NCBI RefSeq assembly: GCF_000025985.1
Contig: NC_003228.3
Span: 2,232,001-2,296,000, forward strand
Reading direction: 5' to 3'
Source of the DNA: Bacteroides fragilis NCTC 9343
Lineage (GTDB): Bacteria; Bacteroidota; Bacteroidia; Bacteroidales; Bacteroidaceae
DNA length: 64,000 bases
How positions within the stretch are numbered: position 1 is the stretch's first letter; each line of letters starts with the position of its first letter. The translations under genes and the position numbers were made by a program. The notes beneath the pieces were generated by a model. It worked only from the letters and a program-made list of their open reading frames with translations, did not search any database and was not told the DNA's origin. Shown here in pieces: positions 16,666 through 25,118 of the stretch.

Positions 16666-17949
16666 TCAGCTATATTGTTTTCGTTGACATGCAGTTGGGT
16701 AAGTACAATTAATGCTTATAATCTGATTGATGTCAGTGGTATAATGCCCTGATAGCTGTTTTTGTTTAAGCTTCCAATTCCTCCCTGTACCTTGAATCGC
16801 TAATTTGACGAGTCGGCTGTGTTTACCGTTTATCTTATCTATTGTTTGTTGAAGACGTTTACGTTTCTCGCGATCTACTGAATCAAACAGTCCCAATTGG
16901 GTGCTATCGGTTATTTCGGTGATAATAACTCCGGCTTTCTTATATTGATAGCCTTGCATGAAAATCGTTTTTAGCCCGGCCAGTGCATAATGTACAATTT
17001 CTAATGTGTCATTGGTCGGTACTGGAAGATGTACAACTGTATTCCTCCAATATTGTGGTGAATCTTTACGGAAGTTATTTGTATGGATGAATACCATTAG
17101 TGACATTGCATAGCCTTTCTGTTGTCGGAGTTTCTTTGCGCATGTAGAAGCGTGAGTGGCGATTGCTTCCGACATTGTATCGATGTCCTCCACCATCTTG
17201 CCGAATGACCGACTTGTACATATCTGCTTTTTGGCCGGTGGTGTGGTTTCCATATCAATACAGGAAATGCCTTGAAGTTCTTTCCAGGTCCTTTCTCCGA
17301 CTACAGTCATGTTCTTACGCACCCAAGATTCGGGCAACTCGGTAAAGTCATAGGCTGTTTTGACTCCCTGCTTTTCTAACTTGGCAACTTGCCGGTGACC
17401 GATCCCCCAGATGTCTCCAATTTCAGTAAGCTGCAGAGCCTTGGTGCGCTTTTCTTCTGTATCGATGATACATAAACGATTGTAAGCAGGATATTTCTTT
17501 GCAAATTTATTGGCGACCTTTGCGAGTGTTTTGGTTGGGGCGATACCCAAACTAACAGGTATGCCGGTTCCGCGGATTACTTTGTTTATGATGTCTGTTC
17601 CGAGTGACTGAATATCCCGAATCCCTTCCAGGTTAAGAAATGCTTCGTCTATACTGTATACTTCCATTTCCGGCACTTGTTCTGCCAGTATGGACATCAC
17701 GCGTCCGGACATGCCGCCGTATAGCGTATAGTTCGATGAAAAGACAGATATACCATATTTCTGAATATCATCTTTGATCTGATAAGCCGGAACTCCCATT
17801 TTAATCCCCAATGCTTTCGCTTCGTTACTTCTGGCAATAACACATCCGTCGTTATTACTTAAAACAACGATCGGCTTACCGTTCAAAGCCGGATTGAACA
17901 CTCTCTCGCAACTTGCGTAGAAGTTATTGCAGTCCATTAGTCCAAACAT
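16666..17949 (-). CDS. umuC: UmuC-like error-prone DNA polymerase V subunit (Y-family)
   Basis: Translesion DNA polymerase of the Y-family, 427 residues. The N-terminus MFGLMDCNNFYASCERVFNP holds the first catalytic Asp, VYSIDEAFLNL the second acidic pair, and VSLGIAPTKTLAKVANKFAK the fingers motif. The helix-hairpin region (EIGDIWGIGHRQVAKL) and a UmuC-type C-terminal domain follow. Its ATG overlaps the umuD stop (TAATG), so the two subunits are coupled. Expected to work with UmuD after DNA damage. Confidence 0.93.
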   Translation of the reverse strand: MFGLMDCNNFYASCERVFNPALNGKPIVVLSNNDGCVIARSNEAKALGIKMGVPAYQIKDDIQKYGISVFSSNYTLYGGMSGRVMSILAEQVPEMEVYSIDEAFLNLEGIRDIQSLGTDIINKVIRGTGIPVSLGIAPTKTLAKVANKFAKKYPAYNRLCIIDTEEKRTKALQLTEIGDIWGIGHRQVAKLEKQGVKTAYDFTELPESWVRKNMTVVGERTWKELQGISCIDMETTPPAKKQICTSRSFGKMVEDIDTMSEAIATHASTCAKKLRQQKGYAMSLMVFIHTNNFRKDSPQYWRNTVVHLPVPTNDTLEIVHYALAGLKTIFMQGYQYKKAGVIITEITDSTQLGLFDSVDREKRKRLQQTIDKINGKHSRLVKLAIQGTGRNWKLKQKQLSGHYTTDINQIISINCTYPTACQRKQYS

Positions 17950-18386
17950 TATCTTTTTCTCCTGTTCTTTTTGATGGTATAGGTCACTATTCCCCAGACG
18001 ATAAATTCATTCTCCTTTGTTACTTTAATCAAGGAGTATTTCGGATTCGCCGGTATTAACCAGACGGCATTAGGTTCAATTCGTACCCGCTTTACAGTAA
18101 AATCTCCATCAATAAAACACACGGCAAGGTCGTCATCCTGTAATTCCAGTGATTTGTCGATGACCAGAATGTCTCCTTCTTCTATGCCTTCATCCCGCAT
18201 CGAATCGCCTACTACACGTCCAAAGAATGTACTGGCCGGATGTTTGATTAGCTCTTTATTCAGATCTATGGCTTGCTCCATATAGTCTTGTGCCGGTGAC
18301 GGGAAACCGGCCCGTATACCTTCATCGGCGTATGGGATCGGCAAACTGCTGGATACGTCAATCTTATGTATTTCAATTCTCTTCAT
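17949..18386 (-). CDS. umuD: UmuD-like S24 family translesion protein
   Basis: A 145-residue S24 peptidase-fold protein. Ala26-Gly27 (RAGFPSP) is the expected self-cleavage site; Ser62 in VVGDSMRDEGI is the nucleophile and Lys99 in GDFTVKRV the general base, matching the Ser60/Lys97 spacing of E. coli UmuD. Cleavage after RecA activation would give UmuD' for polymerase V. First gene of the umuDC pair. No SOS box was identified upstream; Bacteroides SOS signals are not known to me well enough to call one. Confidence 0.92.
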   Translation of the reverse strand: MKRIEIHKIDVSSSLPIPYADEGIRAGFPSPAQDYMEQAIDLNKELIKHPASTFFGRVVGDSMRDEGIEEGDILVIDKSLELQDDDLAVCFIDGDFTVKRVRIEPNAVWLIPANPKYSLIKVTKENEFIVWGIVTYTIKKNRRKR

Positions 18387-18539
18387 AACATTTTTTCATT
18401 TTATAGGTGCTTATGAACAAACAACCGGACTATTTGATTCGTGAGGTTAGATTTTTTAAGCGTTTTGTCTTTCTCCTTTTTCCATTCAAGAGAAATCTCC
18501 CAGTCTTAGGAAGATTGATGTGCTTATCAGGAATTTATA

Positions 18540-18571
18540 ATTGCTTCCAGCTTTCTTATTGCATACTTTTG
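18540..18571 (+). promoter_or_regulatory. Probable promoter of the 18616 gene
   Basis: ATTGC at 18540-18544 and TACTTTTG at 18564-18571 (19-20 base spacer), 45 bases before the ATG. This lies in the 229-bp gap divergent from umuD. Confidence 0.5.
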
Positions 18572-18615
18572 TATCGTAAGCTTACATTAACTTTAATTAA
18601 AAAAACAGGAATATT

Positions 18616-19764
18616 ATGGCTATCTTAAATTCAAACAATGCGGATGTTCTATGTACTACCATTGCAGTAGGTTTTATTCACCAATCAATTGTTAAAAGAA
18701 ACCCGCAAAGGACGCAGCTTATATATGAACAAAAAACGTTAGCTCAAGAAAGTGAGGAGATGCCTATGTCAGAAAGACAGAGGATCACTAAAGAAAATGC
18801 ACAAATTAGTTGTAAAAATGCGAAAACCGTTCAAGAACATAAGGAAATCCAAACACTATTGGCTAAAGTGGGATGTCATGTAGATATAAAAGAAGCACTT
18901 CCGCAATCTCAATTGCCTTTTATCGGTGCTAAACATGGTGGAATGACGATAGATGAGTTCAGTCAATGGGCAAAAGACTTTAAGGTTGTTGTAGATCAAT
19001 TACAAAAAGTTGCTGGAACTCCTCTTCGTGGAGCATATATAGGAGGGCTATATAAGATAGTAGAGAAAACTATATCTTTTATAGGAGCTTCAAAATTAGA
19101 AATCTATCCTCCCCATTATAGAGAAATTGACACTTACGAACAAGAAAAAATTAGTACTGCTTACAAAGATGCGGCTAAAACTACTAATCAATCTTTAGAG
19201 TGCATAAGAAAAGTAGGTGAACAATTTAAGTCATTAAGGCACTACATCCCTGCAGGATATTTAAGTGGCGAAAAAACTCCAGATACTGTTACTAAAGAAC
19301 TCTTAGAATCTTTAGGTATTTTAGATGGAAAGTTTTTATTCAAAAGTAATCATGGGATGACTCAGGCTATAATGCAATTTGGAAATACTATGAATAAAGG
19401 GCAGGAGATGTGTGTTGAGTTTGCTTTGAGTTCCGGAACTTCTAAGATTGGTTCGTGCATTCCGTGTAGTATTTTTATGGAAGCTTCAGGTATGCCTGCT
19501 ACTGCTACTCATTTGGGGTGTGGAGATAACTGGAGTATACCAAATTTGGAGAGACAACAGGGGCATATGTTGGTTAGGCGTTGGCAAGAATACGTAAATA
19601 GCTGCTATAATAAAGGGTGTGAACTATTAAGACCTAAATATAGTACATTATTGGCAACATTGGGTACAATTAACACTGGAATTTTACCAGATGTGTTCCT
19701 TGAAGCTTTAACATATGAAAAACCATTTATAGAGAGAATGATGAATACGCTCAAACAAGTGTAG
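18616..19764 (+). CDS. Uncharacterised protein with a CxE...CxxC C-terminal motif
   Basis: A 382-residue protein I do not recognise. The first half is helical and charged (residues 30-150, including a Glu/Lys-rich stretch around 45-80). The second half contains CVE at 266-268, followed by SSGTSKIGSCIPC with cysteines 281 and 284, then ASGMPATATHLGCGDNW. A Cys-x-Glu followed at short distance by Cys-x-x-Cys is the zinc-site pattern of cytidine-deaminase-fold enzymes, so a deaminase-like domain is possible but unproven; the order SCIPC differs from the usual PCxxC. AT-rich composition suggests acquisition. Own promoter; no operon partner. Confidence 0.55.
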   Translation: MAILNSNNADVLCTTIAVGFIHQSIVKRNPQRTQLIYEQKTLAQESEEMPMSERQRITKENAQISCKNAKTVQEHKEIQTLLAKVGCHVDIKEALPQSQLPFIGAKHGGMTIDEFSQWAKDFKVVVDQLQKVAGTPLRGAYIGGLYKIVEKTISFIGASKLEIYPPHYREIDTYEQEKISTAYKDAAKTTNQSLECIRKVGEQFKSLRHYIPAGYLSGEKTPDTVTKELLESLGILDGKFLFKSNHGMTQAIMQFGNTMNKGQEMCVEFALSSGTSKIGSCIPCSIFMEASGMPATATHLGCGDNWSIPNLERQQGHMLVRRWQEYVNSCYNKGCELLRPKYSTLLATLGTINTGILPDVFLEALTYEKPFIERMMNTLKQV

Positions 19765-19797
19765 ATGTCCCTTATTAGAATTATAAGGGATAAATAG

Positions 19798-19925
19798 AAA
19801 GGGCTTCTAAATCCTCCTCTGAGGTAGAAGCCCTTCAACACAAAAACTAAACTAGACTTAACTAAACTATTCTATTCTTGGAAGTTTCACAACTTCCGTT
19901 CTGTTTGTTACAAAGATAGATATTT
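19798..19925 (-). ncRNA. Candidate minus-strand small RNA of about 110 nt, with promoter and terminator
   Basis: On the minus strand TATCTTTG at 19918-19911 has TTTA 19 bases upstream. A transcript from about 19904 would contain a first hairpin (GGAAGT/ACTTCC, around 19880-19897) and end in a perfect 10-bp stem AGGGCTTCT/AGAAGCCCT with an inner CCTC/GAGG stem (19835-19799), followed by TCTATTTAT. No meaningful ORF is present. It lies in the 228-bp gap between two converging genes, so it is not simply a leader. RNA family not identified. Confidence 0.5.
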
Positions 19926-19992
19926 TTTGTTTATGTATAAATAATAATCGACAAATACTCACATTTTACCGATAAATCAGCTACAAATCCTT

Positions 19993-20691
19993 TCAACTTC
20001 GCTCATCGAGGAATGTTTGGAAAGTCTGCTTGTAGCTATCGCTGACGGGGATATAGGTCTTATCAAATACGATACGCCCGCGGTCGATGATGCGTATTTT
20101 GTCTTTCTGGACGATGAAAGAACGATGTACACGCATAAAGCGGGCGGGGGGAAGCAACTCTTCCATGGACTTCATGCTCATAAGTGACAAAATGGGTTTG
20201 GGGGCATCTTCGGTGTAGATTTTGATGTAATCCTTCAAACCCTCTATATATAATATCTTTTTGAGTTCTACCTGCACCAGTTTATAGTCACTTTTGACAA
20301 AAATACTGTCTACTTCTTCGGGCTTCTGGACCAGTTCGAACCATTGCAACGCCTTGTTGGCTGCCTGCAGGAAGTCAACATACGAGATGGGTTTGAGTAG
20401 GTAGTCGAGTGCGTTGACCCGGTATCCGTCGATGGCATATTGACCGAAAGCAGTAGTGAACACAATACGGGTACGAGGGGCTACCATTTTAGAGAATTCC
20501 AGACCGTTGAGTTCCGGCATCTGAATGTCAAGGAACAACAGGTCGATCTGGTTCCCGGGAAGTTCTTTCATGGCCTGTACGGCACTGGAATACTTTCCCG
20601 CCAGTTCGAGAAAAGGTGTTTTGTTGACATAACTCTCCAGCAGACTGAGTGCCAGAGGTTCGTCGTCGACTATGGCGCAACGTAATTTCAC
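19993..20691 (-). CDS. LytTR-family response regulator
   Basis: A 232-residue LytR/AlgR-type regulator. The receiver domain (1-120) has the acidic pair at DD 9-10, phospho-acceptor Asp55 in LLFLDIQMPELNG and a Lys in LLKPIS. Residues about 130-232 form a LytTR DNA-binding domain (IFVKSDYKLVQVEL, LYIEGLKDYIKIYT, FMRVHRSFIVQ). It is the last gene of the minus-strand unit, 2 bp after the histidine kinase, and probably controls the adjacent efflux genes. Confidence 0.95.
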   Translation of the reverse strand: MKLRCAIVDDEPLALSLLESYVNKTPFLELAGKYSSAVQAMKELPGNQIDLLFLDIQMPELNGLEFSKMVAPRTRIVFTTAFGQYAIDGYRVNALDYLLKPISYVDFLQAANKALQWFELVQKPEEVDSIFVKSDYKLVQVELKKILYIEGLKDYIKIYTEDAPKPILSLMSMKSMEELLPPARFMRVHRSFIVQKDKIRIIDRGRIVFDKTYIPVSDSYKQTFQTFLDERS

Positions 20692-20693
20692 GG

Positions 20694-21746
20694 CTATGGA
20701 TGATTAAATATTAATAATTTCGATATATATTCTTTGCCATCCGGGGAGATGGCTTTATCCCATTGATAACGTCCGGGATAAGAGAGTTCGAGGCGCTTCC
20801 TTACCTGTTCGAGCCCGATACCCGATCCGCTTTTATCCGTGTTGGTTTTGGGATGATAACTATTGCGTATCTCACACCGGATCTCCTCTTTGTTTTCAGA
20901 GATGAGGATGTGGATGAAACTCAGTTCGGTGGGGGAGATGCCGTGTTTAAAGGCATTCTCTATCAGTGAAATGAAGATCAGTGGAGCAATCTCCGTCCGG
21001 CTATCCGGCTGTATGTCGAATTGTGTAATGACCTCTACATTTCCCGAAAGACGGATGCGCATCAGTTCGATGTAGTTGCGAATGAAGTCTACCTCTTTAC
21101 AAAGGGGTACATAGTTCTGCTGATTGTCATAGAGCACATAGCGTAGCAACTTGCTGAGCTCCTGCACGGCCTGCTGCGCCTTGTCGCTGTCAAAGGCGAT
21201 GAGTGCATAAATATTATTCAGCGTGTTGAGCAGGAAATGCGGGTTAAGTTGGTTTCGCAAGTTCTTCAACTCTGCTTCGGTGCGACTTTTCTCCGCTTCA
21301 CGACGGGCGGCTTCAGCTTGTCCCCAACGGGCACTCATGCGGATGGCCGCACTCAGTCCGATGGTGAAGATGAGGCTTAGAATGTCTCTTACGAAAAAAA
21401 TCCATCCGGGAGGCATGTGCGGCTTCTTAAGAGTGGGAGCCGGGGCATTCAGGCTTTGCCAGATATGCAGCAGCAGTCCGATGAGGCAGACCAATAAGAT
21501 GTTGTAGATGATGTATTTATTCTTCTGTTCCCGGAAGAGGAGATGAGGAACGAGGAGGAAATAGTTTAAATAGAATACGGTGACAAAAGAGAGGGGTACG
21601 GCAGAATGACGCAGATAGGCATGCCAATTGATACTGTCTCCTGTACGATCGATGAAGAAGAACGGGAAACCGAACACAATCCCCCAACTGATGATGTGTA
21701 TCAGGATTTCCAGAGGACGGCGGGCTGATGTCAGAGATTGTTTCAT
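20694..21746 (-). CDS. LytS-type sensor histidine kinase (His_kinase family)
   Basis: A 350-residue membrane kinase with four hydrophobic segments in residues 12-140 and little periplasmic domain, then a coiled coil (QAEAARREAEKSRTEAEL). The phospho-acceptor is His171 in LRNQLNPHFLLNTLNNIYAL. The ATPase domain has PLIFISLIENAFKHG (N-box) and SGIGLEQVRKRL (G-box). Partner of the LytTR regulator directly downstream. A TATCTTTG box on the minus strand at 21759-21752, almost on the start codon, might allow separate transcription. Confidence 0.94.
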   Translation of the reverse strand: MKQSLTSARRPLEILIHIISWGIVFGFPFFFIDRTGDSINWHAYLRHSAVPLSFVTVFYLNYFLLVPHLLFREQKNKYIIYNILLVCLIGLLLHIWQSLNAPAPTLKKPHMPPGWIFFVRDILSLIFTIGLSAAIRMSARWGQAEAARREAEKSRTEAELKNLRNQLNPHFLLNTLNNIYALIAFDSDKAQQAVQELSKLLRYVLYDNQQNYVPLCKEVDFIRNYIELMRIRLSGNVEVITQFDIQPDSRTEIAPLIFISLIENAFKHGISPTELSFIHILISENKEEIRCEIRNSYHPKTNTDKSGSGIGLEQVRKRLELSYPGRYQWDKAISPDGKEYISKLLIFNHP

Positions 21747-21767
21747 GGGAACAAAGATAATAATTTT

Positions 21768-21868
21768 AGTTTACCACAAGGGCACAGAGACAGAGTTTCT
21801 GTCATCCTATCCGGTATACATCAAGGAATTCTTTCTGCCTCTGTGCTCTCTGTGGTGAACAAGTAAAC
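21768..21868. repeat. Imperfect palindromic intergenic repeat
   Basis: The left arm (21768-21795, AGTTTACCACAAGGGCACAG then AGACAGAG) is matched in reverse by the right arm ending at 21868 (CCTCTGTGCTCTCTGTGGTG then AACAAGTAAACT). One 7-base insertion and two mismatches separate the arms. It fills the gap between the permease and kinase genes. It looks like a dispersed Bacteroides intergenic repeat and could form a large mRNA hairpin that lowers kinase/regulator expression. Confidence 0.55.
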
Positions 21869-21878
21869 TGATGATGGC

Positions 21879-23099
21879 TTATTCGTATCGGATTGCCTCG
21901 ATCGGATCGAGGTCGGCGGCTTTCTTGGCCGGATACCATCCGAAGAATACTCCGGTGACGGTACAAACCGCAAACGACAGGAATACGCTCCAGGGTTGGA
22001 TGAAGATGGGCCAATGGGCGACACTTTTCACAACCCAGCTGGCACCGCAGCCGATGATTACTCCGATAAGGCCTCCGGTGATGCTGATCAGGATGGCTTC
22101 TATCAGGAATTGGCTCAGGATGTCGACGCCACGTGCACCGACCGACATGCGCAGACCGATCTCACGGGTACGCTCTGTGACGCTGACGTACATGATATTC
22201 ATGATGCCGATGCCGCCTACTACGAGCGATATGCCGGCAATGCAGGCGAGCAGTGTGGTCATCAGGTCGGTGGTAGAGTTGAGCATGCTGCTCAATTCCT
22301 GCTGGCTCCGGATGGTGAAATCATCGTCATCCGCCTCTTTCAACTTGTGATTGCGGCGGAGAAGTTCGGTAATCTCTTCCGTAGCATTGTCCGTCATGTC
22401 TTCCGAAAGGGCAGAAGCGTAGATACCTTGCAGATAGGTCTGTGCCAGCAGACGCTTCATCACGGTGGTGTAGGGTGCCAGTACGATGTCGTCCTGGTCC
22501 ATACCCATAGAGTTGTATCCCTTGGATTTCAGTACGCCTACTACACGGAACGGTATTTTGCTGAACCGGACAATGCGTCCTACAGGATCTTCTCCATCGG
22601 GGAAAAGATTGTCTACAATGGTTTTTCCTATCACGCATACCTTGGCGCTCGACTGGATATCGGCTTCGCTGAACATCTCTCCATTGTCTATCGAGAGCTG
22701 TCGAATTTCCAGATACTCCGTTCCCACGCCATTCACGGATGACGGATAGTTGTTGTTGCCTGCAATCAACTGCCCGGAACTGGAAACATTAGGACTGACC
22801 GCAGCCAGAAAGCTGGTTTCATCCCGCAATGTTTCGTAGTCGGTCAGTTTCAGTGTCTGCATGGCACTGGGGTCCTGGCGAACACCTCCGCGCATGTCTG
22901 CTCCCGGATGAATCATAATCATATTGGAGCCCATCTCGGAGATTTGTGCCTGGATACTTTTCTTTGATCCCTGGCCGATGGCGAGCATGGTGATGACGGA
23001 TGCCACACCGATGATGATCCCCAGCATCGTAAGGAACGCGCGCAACTTGTTGTTATTCAAGGCGCGCAAAGCTATTTTAAATAAATTGGTTCCGTTCAT
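21879..23099 (-). CDS. ABC transporter permease (MacB-like)
   Basis: A 406-residue permease: an N-terminal membrane segment (LRALNNNKLRAFLTMLGIIIGVASVI), a large periplasmic MacB core domain (about 50-255), then three C-terminal membrane helices, ending in the FFGWYPAKKAADLDPIEAIRYE signature. The ATPase is a separate upstream gene, unlike the fused E. coli MacB. It should form, with the adaptor and TolC protein encoded upstream, a tripartite pump extruding periplasmic or peptide substrates. Confidence 0.94.
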   Translation of the reverse strand: MNGTNLFKIALRALNNNKLRAFLTMLGIIIGVASVITMLAIGQGSKKSIQAQISEMGSNMIMIHPGADMRGGVRQDPSAMQTLKLTDYETLRDETSFLAAVSPNVSSSGQLIAGNNNYPSSVNGVGTEYLEIRQLSIDNGEMFSEADIQSSAKVCVIGKTIVDNLFPDGEDPVGRIVRFSKIPFRVVGVLKSKGYNSMGMDQDDIVLAPYTTVMKRLLAQTYLQGIYASALSEDMTDNATEEITELLRRNHKLKEADDDDFTIRSQQELSSMLNSTTDLMTTLLACIAGISLVVGGIGIMNIMYVSVTERTREIGLRMSVGARGVDILSQFLIEAILISITGGLIGVIIGCGASWVVKSVAHWPIFIQPWSVFLSFAVCTVTGVFFGWYPAKKAADLDPIEAIRYE

Positions 23100-23112
23100 A
23101 ATAATCTGTCTG

Positions 23113-23856
23113 TTATTCTTCTTGTACCGGCAGAGCGGCCAGTGCTTCGGCTGCGGAAAGAATGTCCGGGTTAGTGCTGTCTTCCTTGACTTGTCCGTCG
23201 CGCAACACGATGTTACGGCTGCTGTATTGGGCTATTTCCGGATTGTGCGTTACAAATATGATTGTGCGGCCTTCGGCATGCAGTTTCTGAAACAGTACCA
23301 GGATCTCGAACGAAGTGCGTGTATCCAGGTTACCGGTTGCCTCGTCCGCAAGGATGACTGCCGGATTATTGACCAACGCACGGGCGATGGCTACACGTTG
23401 CATCTGTCCGCCGGACATCTGATTGGATTTGTGTTCCAACCGTTCGCCCAGTCCTACGGCTTGCAGCGCCTCAATGGCGCGCCGCCGCCGTTCGGAAGCG
23501 CTGACTCCCGAATTATACATCAGCGGGAGTTCTACATTTTCCACAGCAGTCGTCTTTGGCAGCAGATTGTAACTTTGGAAGACAAAGCCTATCTTTCGGT
23601 TGCGCAATATGGCACGCTGAGGTTTGCTCATGGTACGTACCGAGATTCCATCCAGCAGATATTCTCCGCTGGTAGGTGTGTCGAGGCAACCCAGCGTATT
23701 CAGTAGCGTTGATTTGCCCGAACCGGACGTACCCATAATGGTGACAAACTCTCCTTCGGTGATGGTGAACGAAACCCCGCGCAATGCGTGAACGGTTTCG
23801 TCTCCCACCTGGAAGTTACGTTTGATATTCTGAAGTTCGATGACTGTTTTGTTCAT
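23113..23856 (-). CDS. ABC transporter ATP-binding protein (MacB/LolD type)
   Basis: A 247-residue ATPase: Walker [10 protein letters not shown] at residues 42-50, Q-loop [10 protein letters not shown], signature [15 protein letters not shown], Walker [13 protein letters not shown], and H-loop FVTHNPEIA. It powers the MacB-like permease encoded 13 bp downstream; 2 bp separate it from the adaptor gene upstream, so the operon is tight. Confidence 0.96.
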   Translation of the reverse strand: MNKTVIELQNIKRNFQVGDETVHALRGVSFTITEGEFVTIMGTSGSGKSTLLNTLGCLDTPTSGEYLLDGISVRTMSKPQRAILRNRKIGFVFQSYNLLPKTTAVENVELPLMYNSGVSASERRRRAIEALQAVGLGERLEHKSNQMSGGQMQRVAIARALVNNPAVILADEATGNLDTRTSFEILVLFQKLHAEGRTIIFVTHNPEIAQYSSRNIVLRDGQVKEDSTNPDILSAAEALAALPVQEE

Positions 23857-23858
23857 AC

Positions 23859-25082
23859 TTATTTTCCTTTCTTCTTGCTGCCCGGATGGCTAGGCATAAA
23901 CGGACTTTGTTCTCCTCCGCCTTCCTGTCCGCCTTCAGGCGATACATTGCCGCCCGGCATATTTCCAATGGTGGCTTCGGTGACAACTACCATGCCTTCG
24001 GAAGCACCTTGGGTGATTTCCGTATTGATGCCGTTAGTGATCCCTATCTGCACGGGGTGTGCCGTGAAAGTATTTCCTTCACGTGTCCATATTTTATGTT
24101 CGCCCTCACAGTCCTTCACTATGTCATTATCGCCGATCAGGGGTTTCTCCGGTGTGAAGCGGAGTGCACGTGCCGGTACAGAGAGCACGTCCTTTCTGTC
24201 CAGTGTGTAGATCGTGACATTAGCCGTCAGGCGGGGTTTCAGTTTCAGGTCCGGGTTATGGGCGGAGATCACTACTTCGTATGTGACTACGGTAGTAGAC
24301 GAGCTGCTGGTGCTGGTACTGCTTGCGTCTCCCAGACGGATTTGGGTCACTATTCCTTCGAAAACATCGTTCGGATAGGCATCTACGGTAAATGTGGCCC
24401 GTTGTCCTTCTTCCACGCCGCCTATATCGGCTTCATCTACGTCGGCCACTACCTGCATCTGGGTCAGGTCGGCTGCGATGGTAAACAAAGTCGGTGTCTC
24501 GAATCCGGAAGCCACCGTTTGTCCTTCTTCCACATCCCGGCTGATGACAACGCCATCGATCGGAGAAGTAATGGTGGCATAGGACAGGTTGCGTTCTGCC
24601 TTGGCCAGTGAAGCCTGGCTGCTTTCGAACGAGCTTTTGGCCTTCTCGTAGTTGTAGAGCGATTGCTCGTAATCGGTATCGCTGATCAGCCCCTTTTCGT
24701 GCAACCCTTTGTTGCGCTCATAGTTCTTCTTTTGGTATTCGTATTCCGCCTTTGCACCACTGTAGGTGGCACGTTGAGAGGCGAGTTCACTTTGCAGTGT
24801 CACACGGTCCATCTCAGCGATAAGTTGTCCCTTGGTCACTGCCGCGTTATAGTCCACATAGATTTTGTCGATAATTCCGGATACCTGTGTACCGACTTCT
24901 ACTTCTGTTACCGGTTCGATAGTTCCTGTGGCGGTTACCGACTCCGATATCTCGCCTTTGCTTACGGTTGCCGTGGCATAGGTCACTTTGTGCTTGGCCG
25001 TAGAACCGCCAAAGAGCCAAACCCCTCCGCCTGCCAGTATGGCGAGGCTTACGGCAATAAGAATGATCTTTTTCTTCTTCAT
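23859..25082 (-). CDS. Efflux periplasmic adaptor (MacA-like membrane fusion protein)
   Basis: A 407-residue adaptor with an N-terminal membrane anchor (KIILIAVSLAILAGGGVWLF), a split lipoyl domain (TGTIEPVTEVEVGTQVSGII and later ATITSPIDGVVISRDVEEGQ), a helical hairpin between them (about 95-160, rich in Glu, Lys and Tyr), and beta-barrel and membrane-proximal domains. A Ser/Thr run (SSTSTSSSSTT) lies in the barrel region and the C-terminus is Gly/Lys-rich. It links the ABC permease to the TolC-like channel. Confidence 0.95.
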   Translation of the reverse strand: MKKKKIILIAVSLAILAGGGVWLFGGSTAKHKVTYATATVSKGEISESVTATGTIEPVTEVEVGTQVSGIIDKIYVDYNAAVTKGQLIAEMDRVTLQSELASQRATYSGAKAEYEYQKKNYERNKGLHEKGLISDTDYEQSLYNYEKAKSSFESSQASLAKAERNLSYATITSPIDGVVISRDVEEGQTVASGFETPTLFTIAADLTQMQVVADVDEADIGGVEEGQRATFTVDAYPNDVFEGIVTQIRLGDASSTSTSSSSTTVVTYEVVISAHNPDLKLKPRLTANVTIYTLDRKDVLSVPARALRFTPEKPLIGDNDIVKDCEGEHKIWTREGNTFTAHPVQIGITNGINTEITQGASEGMVVVTEATIGNMPGGNVSPEGGQEGGGEQSPFMPSHPGSKKKGK

Positions 25083-25118
25083 ATCGTTATAACGTTAAAT
25101 GTTTTATTCCTTTATTGT

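Noticed and set aside
18407..18628. 73-residue frame between umuD and the 18616 gene
   Set aside because: No ribosome site, unusual composition, and it overlaps the probable promoter and start of the 18616 gene.
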